NCBI GenBank assembly: GCA_946186175.1
Contig: CAMHMG010000220.1
Location: 1 to 5,004 of the forward strand
DNA length: 5,004 bases
Reading direction: 5' to 3'
From: an uncultured Clostridia bacterium
GTDB lineage: Bacteria; Bacillota; Clostridia; Lachnospirales; Lachnospiraceae
The notes beneath the pieces are model-generated. The model was not told the origin of the DNA, did not search any database, and was given only the letters and a program-made list of their open reading frames with translations. The position numbers and the translations under genes were made by a program. This document shows positions 1-4,764 of this stretch, piece after piece; position 1 is the first letter of the stretch; each line of letters begins with the position of its first letter.

Positions 1-6
1 AATATT

Positions 7-1026
7 ATGACAATTATCGTAACCGGAGGAGCCGGATTTATCGGAAGTAACTTTATATTTCACATGTTAGATAAGTATCCTGACTACAGAATCATTTGTC
101 TTGACTGCTTAACTTATGCAGGTAATCTCTCAACACTTGAACCTGTAATGGATAACCCTAATTTCCGTTTTGTTAAGGAAAGCATCACAGACAGAGATGC
201 TGTATATAAATTATTCGAAGAAGAACATCCTGATATGGTTGTTAACTTCGCTGCCGAGAGTCACGTTGACCGTTCGATCGAGAACCCTGAGGTATTCTTA
301 GATACAAACATCAAGGGTACTGCTGTTCTTATGGATGCATGTAGAAAATACGGCATCAAGCGTTATCACCAGGTATCAACTGACGAAGTATACGGCGATC
401 TTCCTCTTGACAGACCTGACCTGTTCTTCACAGAGGAGACACCTATCCATACAAGCAGCCCTTACAGCTCATCAAAGGCAGGTGCAGACCTTCTCGTTCT
501 TGCATATCACAGAACCTACGGTCTTCCTGTAACTATCAGCCGTTGCTCTAATAACTATGGTCCTTATCATTTCCCGGAGAAACTCATTCCTTTGATGATA
601 GCTAATGCATTAAATGATAAGCCGCTCCCTGTATATGGCAAGGGTGAAAATGTTCGTGACTGGCTCTATGTTGAGGATCACTGCCGTGCGATCGACTTGA
701 TCATCCACAACGGAAAAGTCGGCGAGGTATACAACGTTGGTGGACACAACGAAATGAAGAATATCGATATCGTCAAGATCATCTGTAAAGAGCTCGGCAA
801 ACCTGAAAGCCTTATCACCTATGTAACAGACCGTAAGGGGCACGATATGAGATACGCTATCGATCCTACAAAGATTCACAATGAATTAGGATGGCTTCCT
901 GAGACAAAATTCGAAGATGGAATTAAGAAGACCATTAAATGGTATCTCGACAACAAGCAGTGGTGGGAGACAATCATTTCAGGCGAGTACCAGGATTACT
1001 ATGAGAAGATGTACAAAAACCGCTAA
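7..1026 (+). CDS. rfbB: dTDP-glucose 4,6-dehydratase (RfbB/RmlB)
   Basis: This cytoplasmic NAD-dependent enzyme (EC 4.2.1.46) turns dTDP-D-glucose into dTDP-4-dehydro-6-deoxy-D-glucose, the second step of dTDP-L-rhamnose synthesis. The 339-residue protein is the usual family length. It is an extended short-chain dehydrogenase: a Rossmann GxxGxxG motif at residues 7-13 (TGGAGFIGS), the family signature AAESHVDRS at 82-90, the catalytic Thr-Asp-Glu triplet at 125-127 (STDEVYG) and the YxxxK pair Tyr153/Lys157. The segment SRCSNNYGPYHFPEKLIP (178-195) and the RDWLYVEDH motif (218-225) are typical of RfbB and help tell it from UDP-glucose 4-epimerase. The ATG lies six bases into the window, so its ribosome binding site is not visible. 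The start is supported by the beta strand that immediately precedes the GxxGxxG motif. rfbD and rfbC follow on the same strand. The assignment is by recognised motifs and is very secure. Confidence 0.97.
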   Translation: MTIIVTGGAGFIGSNFIFHMLDKYPDYRIICLDCLTYAGNLSTLEPVMDNPNFRFVKESITDRDAVYKLFEEEHPDMVVNFAAESHVDRSIENPEVFLDTNIKGTAVLMDACRKYGIKRYHQVSTDEVYGDLPLDRPDLFFTEETPIHTSSPYSSSKAGADLLVLAYHRTYGLPVTISRCSNNYGPYHFPEKLIPLMIANALNDKPLPVYGKGENVRDWLYVEDHCRAIDLIIHNGKVGEVYNVGGHNEMKNIDIVKIICKELGKPESLITYVTDRKGHDMRYAIDPTKIHNELGWLPETKFEDGIKKTIKWYLDNKQWWETIISGEYQDYYEKMYKNR

Positions 1027-1056
1027 TTACAATAATACTCAACCATGCGTAATTAG
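1023..1056 (+). repeat. 8-bp inverted repeat overlapping the rfbB stop codon
   Basis: CTAATTAC (1023-1030) and GTAATTAG (1049-1056) are perfect inverted copies around an 18-nt loop. The left arm contains the rfbB stop codon. The arms are AT-rich and no run of T follows, so this is unlikely to be a strong intrinsic terminator. It may be a weak mRNA hairpin at the end of rfbB, or chance in an AT-rich spacer. Confidence 0.35.
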
Positions 1057-1085
1057 TTGACTTATATAATTATAAAGAATAATAT
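1057..1085 (+). promoter_or_regulatory. candidate sigma-A promoter before rfbD
   Basis: TTGACT (1057-1062, five of six bases of the -35 consensus) is followed, after exactly 17 nt, by TAATAT (1080-1085, four of six of the -10 consensus). Transcription would begin near 1092, about 33 nt ahead of the rfbD start and upstream of its ribosome binding site at 1111-1118. The spacer is very AT-rich, so such matches arise easily. Read-through from rfbB is equally possible. Confidence 0.4.
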
Positions 1086-1124
1086 ATAGATTCAAACAAA
1101 CAATTGCCACAGAAAGGACGATAT

Positions 1125-2078
1125 ATGAAAGTATTAGTAACAGGTGTGGCCGGTCAGTTAGGCCATGATGTAATGAATGAGCTTGCAAAGCGTGGTTTGG
1201 ACGGAATCGGAAGTGACATTGCACCACAGTACAGCGGTGCAGCAGATGGATCAGCAGTCACAACAATGCGTTATGTTCCTATAGATCTTACAGATTCTGA
1301 ATCTGTAGAAGCTCGTATTATATTCGAACAACCTGATGCAGTCATTCACTGTGCAGCATGGACTGCTGTAGATGCTGCAGAGGACGAGGAGAATCAAGCT
1401 AAGGTACGAGGCATCAACTTTGGCGGTACCAAGAACATTGCAAAGGTATGTGCACAGCTTGACATACCTATGATGTATATATCTACCGACTATGTATTTG
1501 ACGGTCAGGGTACAGAACCCTGGAAGCCGGACTGCACTGATTATAAGCCGTTAAACCATTACGGCAACACGAAGCTCATGGGTGAACGTGCCGTAACATC
1601 CAACCTTGAAAAATTCTTTATCGTGCGTATTGCGTGGGTTTTCGGAACAAATGGCAAGAACTTCATCAAGACTATGTTAAATGTTGGTAAGAATCACACA
1701 GAGATCAAAGTTGTCAATGACCAGATCGGTACACCGACATACACCTATGATCTTGCAAGACTTCTTGTAGATATGATTCAAACTGATAAATATGGCTACT
1801 ATCACGCCACCAATGAGGGCGGATATATCAGCTGGTACGATTTCACCAAAGAAATATTTGCTAAGGCAACAGAACTTGGTCATTCCGAATACAGCGAAGA
1901 TCGAATCAAGGTTTCTCCGGTAAGTACTGAGGAATATGGAATCTCCAAAGCTGCGCGCCCATTTAACAGCAGACTTGACAAGAGCAAATTAGTGGAAATG
2001 GGATTCACACCTCTTCCAACCTGGCAGGATGCCGTTGAAAGATATCTTAAGAATCTTGATTTTGAGAATTTGCAGTGA
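1125..2078 (+). CDS. rfbD: dTDP-4-dehydrorhamnose reductase (RfbD/RmlD)
   Basis: This NAD(P)H-dependent reductase (EC 1.1.1.133) carries out the last step of dTDP-L-rhamnose synthesis, reducing dTDP-4-dehydro-L-rhamnose at C4. From the ATG at 1125 it has 317 residues, slightly longer than the common 280-300. Visible motifs are GxxGxxG at 7-13 (GVAGQLG), HCAAWTAVDAAE at 75-86, the STDYVFDG signature at 120-127, the YxxxK pair Tyr146/Lys150 (HYGNTK), and the substrate-region RPFNSRLDKSKL at 278-289. The extra length comes partly from a loop around residues 33-50 after the first beta strands. The ATG at 1125 is preferred over an in-frame TTG at 1104, because AGAAAGGA (1111-1118) sits 6 nt before the ATG and the protein then begins directly with the first Rossmann strand. 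It lies 98 nt after rfbB and 133 nt before rfbC, spacing that leaves room for separate control. The identification is secure. Confidence 0.96.
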   Translation: MKVLVTGVAGQLGHDVMNELAKRGLDGIGSDIAPQYSGAADGSAVTTMRYVPIDLTDSESVEARIIFEQPDAVIHCAAWTAVDAAEDEENQAKVRGINFGGTKNIAKVCAQLDIPMMYISTDYVFDGQGTEPWKPDCTDYKPLNHYGNTKLMGERAVTSNLEKFFIVRIAWVFGTNGKNFIKTMLNVGKNHTEIKVVNDQIGTPTYTYDLARLLVDMIQTDKYGYYHATNEGGYISWYDFTKEIFAKATELGHSEYSEDRIKVSPVSTEEYGISKAARPFNSRLDKSKLVEMGFTPLPTWQDAVERYLKNLDFENLQ

Positions 2079-2101
2079 TAACGATAAAACAAAGTTTTCC
2101 A

Positions 2102-2135
2102 GATTATGAGAATGCATGAAATGGTTCTCATAATC
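2102..2135 (+). repeat. 11-bp perfect inverted repeat between rfbD and rfbC
   Basis: GATTATGAGAA (2102-2112) and TTCTCATAATC (2125-2135) are perfect inverted copies separated by 12 nt, starting 23 nt after the rfbD stop codon. In RNA this would form an 11-bp stem. Only three T residues follow shortly after (AGCTTTAC), so it is not a classic intrinsic terminator. It could be an intercistronic hairpin that stabilises or attenuates the rfb message, a weak terminator, or a binding site for a dimeric regulator. No convincing promoter lies between it and rfbC. Confidence 0.6.
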
Positions 2136-2211
2136 AGCTTTACATCTCGTATCAATGAAGCATAGTTGTATAGATATGTTAATTTAATAATAAACCAGAA
2201 AGGAAAAACAA

Positions 2212-2814
2212 ATGGGACAAATTAAAGTAACAACGTGTCCGATTGAAGGACTCTATGTAATTGAACCTACAGTACATGGAGATTCAAGAGGATATTTCAT
2301 GGAAACATATAATCAGAATGATATGACTGAAGCGGGTCTTGATATGGTATTCGTACAGGATAACCAGTCATGCTCAACTAAGGGAGTTCTTAGAGGTCTT
2401 CACTTTCAGAAGGAATTCCCGCAAGGCAAGTTGGTTCGTGTTATCAAAGGATCTGTATTTGATGTAGCTGTAGACCTTAGAAGCGACAGCAAGACATACG
2501 GACAATGGTATGGTGTCGAGCTTACGGAAGAGAATAAGAAGCAATTCTACATTTCACCCGGCTTTGCTCACGGCTTCCTTGTTCTTTCCGATGTAGCTGA
2601 ATTCTGTTATAAATGCACAGACTTCTATCATCCGGGAGATGAGGGCGGACTTGCATGGAACGATCCTGAAATCGGTATCGAATGGCCTGAGCTTGAGGGC
2701 GAGTATCCTGGAAGCGCTGACGGTTCCGGATATCAGTTAAAGGATGGTACTAAGCTTAACTTAAGCGACAAGGACCAGAAATGGACAGGACTTAAGGATA
2801 CATTCAAATTCTAA
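2212..2814 (+). CDS. rfbC: dTDP-4-dehydrorhamnose 3,5-epimerase (RfbC/RmlC)
   Basis: This cupin-fold epimerase (EC 5.1.3.13) inverts C3 and C5 of dTDP-4-dehydro-6-deoxy-D-glucose to give dTDP-4-dehydro-L-rhamnose, the substrate of RfbD. The family signatures are in order: IEGLYVIEP (11-19), GDSRGYFMETYN (23-34), VFVQDNQSCSTKGVLRGLHFQ (47-66 and adjacent) with the likely catalytic base His64, KLVRVIKGSVFDVAVDLR (73-90), the conserved SPGFAHGF (115-122) and a Tyr-rich FCYKCTDFYHP stretch (131-141) where the catalytic tyrosine of the family lies. At 200 residues it is somewhat longer than the usual 180-185. The extra residues appear to sit around 163-182, between the WPE motif and the C-terminal LSDKDQKW segment. 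AGAAAGGA (2197-2204), 7 nt before the ATG, supports the start and matches the rfbD ribosome binding site. It closes the rfb group; rfbA is not in the window. Confidence 0.96.
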   Translation: MGQIKVTTCPIEGLYVIEPTVHGDSRGYFMETYNQNDMTEAGLDMVFVQDNQSCSTKGVLRGLHFQKEFPQGKLVRVIKGSVFDVAVDLRSDSKTYGQWYGVELTEENKKQFYISPGFAHGFLVLSDVAEFCYKCTDFYHPGDEGGLAWNDPEIGIEWPELEGEYPGSADGSGYQLKDGTKLNLSDKDQKWTGLKDTFKF

Positions 2815-2848
2815 TCAACAACTTTTATATTTATTATTATCTTTTACC

Positions 2849-2876
2849 AAACAAAAATAGAATTTTATGTTTGTTT
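2849..2876 (+). terminator. AT-rich 28-nt palindrome after rfbC, possible terminator
   Basis: AAACAAA (2849-2855) and TTTGTTT (2870-2876) are perfect inverted copies. The 14 nt between them can pair further (ATAGA with TTTAT, one G-T pair), giving a nearly continuous hairpin with a tiny loop. It is followed by TATTTTCT, which suits an intrinsic terminator for rfbC. The stem has almost no G-C pairs and would be weak. Its right arm also overlaps the possible -35 element of the downstream promoter, so it could instead be an operator for the mscL transcript. Confidence 0.4.
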
Positions 2877-2898
2877 TATTTTCTAAATCATGTATAAT
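2871..2898 (+). promoter_or_regulatory. candidate sigma-A promoter for the small gene and mscL
   Basis: A perfect TATAAT -10 box lies at 2893-2898. TTGTTT (2871-2876), 16 nt upstream, is a weak -35 match (TTG only). Transcription would start near 2905, about 59 nt before the small gene at 2964. The -35 candidate lies inside the right arm of the palindrome at 2849-2876. The -10 box is convincing; the -35 is not. Confidence 0.55.
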
Positions 2899-2963
2899 AT
2901 AGTCACAACAACTATTTCATATTCATTTTTATATATACATTTTTTAGAAAGAGGGGAGGATAT

Positions 2964-3104
2964 ATGGAAGTTATGACTGATTATCAACTAAAAGTAATAC
3001 TTCAATTAATTATTGATAAATTAAATAATTGTAAGACAATTGAAGAATACGAAAGAGCAAAAAAAGAAATAGAAAATATGAAAAACGAAAACAAGGACAA
3101 GTAA
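2964..3104 (+). CDS. small hypothetical protein, 46 aa, just upstream of mscL
   Basis: I do not recognise this gene and assign no function. The reading frame ATG (2964) to TAA (3102-3104) encodes 46 residues beginning MEVMTDYQLKVILQL. Support for its being real is the strong GGGGAGG (2953-2959) four nt before the ATG, a TATAAT box upstream, and a position 24 nt ahead of mscL on the same strand. A second ATG at codon 4 (2973) would be 13 nt from that site and is less likely. The first half is hydrophobic and probably helical (YQLKVILQLIIDKL, residues 7-20). A single Cys23 follows. The second half (24-46) is rich in Lys, Glu and Asn and looks like a charged amphipathic helix. There is no signal peptide or clear membrane segment. 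By hand count only 32 of 141 bases are G or C (about 23%), far below the neighbouring genes. It may be co-transcribed with mscL. Confidence 0.6.
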   Translation: MEVMTDYQLKVILQLIIDKLNNCKTIEEYERAKKEIENMKNENKDK

Positions 3105-3128
3105 ATATAACTACAAGGAGAAATACAC

Positions 3129-3545
3129 ATGAAGAAATTTCTTGAAGAATTCAAAAAGTTTGCCCTTAAGGGTAATGTAATGGACATGGCAGTCGGTGTT
3201 ATCATCGGTGCTGCATTTGGTAACATCATCACAGCTTTAACAGAGAATGTTATCAATCCAATCATCGGTTGTATAGGTAACCCGGAAGTAACCGGTTTTG
3301 TCATCCCTCTTATCAAGGGGCAGGAGATTAACCTCGGCGCTCTTATCACAGCTATCATCAATTTCCTTTTGATGGCACTTGTACTTTTCATGGTAATCAA
3401 GGCTATGAATAAGGCAATGAGTATTGGCAAGAAGAAAGAGGAAGAAGCTGCTCCTCTTACAAGAAAATGTCCTTATTGCATGAGTGAGATAGATATTAAA
3501 GCTACTAAATGTCCTCACTGTACATCTGATGTACCTAAAAAGTGA
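3129..3545 (+). CDS. mscL: Large-conductance mechanosensitive channel MscL with C-terminal zinc-ribbon-like tail
   Basis: MscL forms a homopentameric channel in the cytoplasmic membrane that opens under high tension and releases solutes on hypo-osmotic shock. The 138-residue protein starts with the family's amphipathic N-terminal helix (KKFLEEFKKFALKGNVMDMA, 2-21). The first membrane helix follows, with the signature AVGVIIGAAFG (21-31) that forms the pore constriction. Next come an extracytoplasmic loop (about 46-68) and a second membrane helix (about 70-93). A charged linker GKKKEEE (100-106) comes next. The tail then differs from the E. coli helical bundle: it carries CPYC (114-117) and CPHC (128-131), spaced C-x2-C-x10-C-x2-C, as in a small zinc ribbon. 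From memory, similar tails occur in other Firmicutes MscL proteins. AAGGAG (3115-3120), 8 nt before the ATG, sets the start. The gene probably shares a transcript with the small gene 24 nt upstream and ends at the hairpin at 3558-3580. Confidence 0.96.
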   Translation: MKKFLEEFKKFALKGNVMDMAVGVIIGAAFGNIITALTENVINPIIGCIGNPEVTGFVIPLIKGQEINLGALITAIINFLLMALVLFMVIKAMNKAMSIGKKKEEEAAPLTRKCPYCMSEIDIKATKCPHCTSDVPKK

Positions 3546-3557
3546 TTATATTAATTA

Positions 3558-3586
3558 TGGCACCGCCGATTGCGGTGCCAATTTTA
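3558..3586 (+). terminator. intrinsic terminator between convergent mscL and ddh
   Basis: GGCACCGC (3559-3566) pairs perfectly with GCGGTGCC (3572-3579) around a 5-nt loop, and T3558-A3580 adds a ninth pair. On the + strand the tail is ATTTTAATT, giving a short T-run, so it should end the mscL transcript. The other strand also has an AT-rich but less T-rich tail, so it may serve the convergent ddh too. It sits 12 nt after the mscL stop codon and 10 nt before the ddh stop codon. Confidence 0.85.
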
Positions 3587-3590
3587 ATTA

Positions 3591-4577
3591 TTACAGCAGA
3601 TTCTTTCTAAGCTCTGCTCCATCCTTAGCTGAAAGATAAGCAGGTGCGATATCGAAAACAGTCTTACATCCACTCTGTCCTTCCTGAGAAAGCTTATATG
3701 CTGCTCTTGCATATGCAACGATCACTGATGATGTGAACTCTGGGTTTGAATCAAGCTTTAAGCTATACTCTATAACATGATTATTCTCTCCGTTCCAGCC
3801 TGTCTTACCTGTACGGATAACAAATCCACCATGAGGAATACCACTGTGATCTCTCAACAACTCTTCCTCACTTATGAAATGAACTGTCGTATCATAATCT
3901 GCAAAATAGTTAGGCATTGTCTTGATCTCTTCTTCTACCTTAGCAGCATCAGCGCCTTCTTCAAGAACAACGAAACATTCTCTTGTATGTTTCTCTCTTG
4001 TTGTAAGCTCAGGATTCTTGCCTGCACGAACTGCCTCTAATGCACTGTCAACAGGAATCGTATACTGCTTTGCGTTCTTAACTCCCTCTATTCTTCTGAT
4101 AGCATCTGAATGCCCCTGACTTACACCCTTGCCCCAGAATGTATAATCCTTGCCGTCCGGAAGTATTGCGTTGGCATACATTCTGTTCAACGAGAACATT
4201 CCCGGATCCCAGCCTACAGAAATAATTCCTATATTGCCACCTTCCTTTGCAGCTGCATCAACATTAGCAAAATGCTCCGGTATTCTTGCGTGAGTGTCGA
4301 AGCTGTCAACAACATTGAAAAGCTTTGCAAATTTCGGTGTCTGCTCCGGAAGATCTGTTGCACTTCCTCCACAAAGAATCATGACATCAATCTTACCTTT
4401 CCAGTTCTCGACATCATTAACACTACATACTGAAACTCCCTCAGTAAGAATTGAAACTGTAGAAGGATCTCTTCTTGTAAATACAGCGGCAAGTTCAAGA
4501 TCATCATTCTGCTTGATCGCACATTCAATTCCTCTACCAAGATTACCATATCCCATTATACCGATTCTAATACTCAT
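3591..4577 (-). CDS. ddh: meso-diaminopimelate D-dehydrogenase
   Basis: This cytoplasmic NADPH-dependent enzyme (EC 1.4.1.16) makes meso-2,6-diaminopimelate from L-tetrahydrodipicolinate, ammonia and NADPH in one step. It bypasses the acylated branches and feeds peptidoglycan and lysine synthesis. The 328 residues fit the family. In order: a Rossmann motif GYGNLG (9-14), FTRRDP (33-38) near the cofactor phosphate site, SATDLPEQTPKFAK (72-85), VDSFDTH (90-96), the signature VGWDPGMFSLNR (121-132) with Trp123/Asp124, FWGKGVSQGHSDAIRRI (147-163), HTRECFVV (197-204), and IPHGGFVIRTG (247-257) with His249. These line up, from memory, with substrate-binding residues of the Corynebacterium glutamicum enzyme. 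The start is fixed by AGGAGGA (complement of 4586-4592), 8 nt before the ATG. The gene is convergent with mscL and downstream of a terminator, and appears to be transcribed alone. The identification is secure. Confidence 0.97.
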   Translation of the reverse strand: MSIRIGIMGYGNLGRGIECAIKQNDDLELAAVFTRRDPSTVSILTEGVSVCSVNDVENWKGKIDVMILCGGSATDLPEQTPKFAKLFNVVDSFDTHARIPEHFANVDAAAKEGGNIGIISVGWDPGMFSLNRMYANAILPDGKDYTFWGKGVSQGHSDAIRRIEGVKNAKQYTIPVDSALEAVRAGKNPELTTREKHTRECFVVLEEGADAAKVEEEIKTMPNYFADYDTTVHFISEEELLRDHSGIPHGGFVIRTGKTGWNGENNHVIEYSLKLDSNPEFTSSVIVAYARAAYKLSQEGQSGCKTVFDIAPAYLSAKDGAELRKNLL

Positions 4578-4585
4578 TACTTATG

Positions 4586-4592
4586 TCCTCCT
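4586..4592 (-). promoter_or_regulatory. ribosome binding site of ddh
   Basis: The minus strand reads AGGAGGA here, a near-perfect complement to the 16S rRNA tail, 8 nt before the ddh ATG. It fixes the start codon and suggests strong translation. Confidence 0.9.
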
Positions 4593-4613
4593 AAATGATA
4601 TGTTGTAACTATT

Positions 4614-4642
4614 GTATCTATTCAGCGATACTTCATAGATAC
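4614..4642 (-). repeat. inverted repeat in the ddh leader
   Basis: GTATCTA (4614-4620) and TAGATAC (4636-4642) are perfect inverted copies around a 15-nt loop. After one mismatch two further pairs are possible on the outside. The loop itself contains GATAC again (4627-4631). The element lies between the candidate -10 box and the ribosome binding site of ddh, about 36 nt before the start codon, so it would be in the 5' untranslated RNA. It could be an operator for a dimeric repressor or a small leader hairpin. No T-run follows, so it is not a terminator. Confidence 0.45.
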
Positions 4643-4664
4643 GATATTTTTACACTATGTTTCG

Positions 4665-4693
4665 ATTTTATCATGTATTATTTTTTACTGCAA
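4665..4693 (-). promoter_or_regulatory. candidate sigma-A promoter of ddh
   Basis: On the minus strand TTGCAG (complement of 4688-4693) and TAAAAT (complement of 4665-4670) are 17 nt apart. The -10 matches five of six bases and is preceded by TGA, giving an extended -10 (TGnTAAAAT). The -35 is weak (TTG only). Transcription would start near 4658, leaving a leader of about 80 nt. A 10-bp palindrome, ACAAATTTGT (4706-4715), lies just upstream. Confidence 0.55.
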
Positions 4694-4723
4694 GACATCT
4701 TCCAAACAAATTTGTCTACGTGC

Positions 4724-4754
4724 AAAATCAGCCACGCACATTCGCATGGCTGAT
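4724..4754 (-). terminator. intrinsic terminator of the fibronectin-type surface protein gene
   Basis: On the minus strand a 12-pair stem (complement of 4743-4754 and of 4727-4738, two G-T wobbles) closes on a 4-nt loop and is followed by TTTTG. It begins 10 nt after the stop codon of the upstream surface-protein gene and ends before the ddh promoter. It therefore separates the two minus-strand transcripts. The T-run is short, but the stem is long and stable. Confidence 0.75.
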
Positions 4755-4764
4755 CTGCAACTGA

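Noticed and set aside
610..879. Minus-strand open frame within rfbB
   Set aside because: It is a shadow of the conserved rfbB reading frame, with no ribosome binding site or recognisable protein.
1104..1124. TTG start that would extend RfbD by seven residues
   Set aside because: The AGAAAGGA ribosome binding site lies inside this extension and 6 nt before the ATG at 1125, and the extension adds residues ahead of the first Rossmann strand.
2166..2193. TTGTAT-n16-TAATAA as a promoter for rfbC
   Set aside because: Both boxes are weak, and the start of transcription would fall inside the rfbC ribosome binding site.
3002..3430. Open frame of 142 codons on the minus strand across mscL
   Set aside because: It is antisense to a clearly recognised channel gene, its translation shows no family features, and it is explained by the codon composition of mscL.
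3777..4608. Several plus-strand open frames opposite ddh
   Set aside because: All lie antisense to the well-supported ddh coding region and lack recognisable motifs.
4578..4658. Possible lysine riboswitch in the ddh leader
   Set aside because: The leader from the candidate promoter is only about 80 nt, roughly half of what the lysine riboswitch needs, and it shows only one short inverted repeat and no terminator-antiterminator pair.
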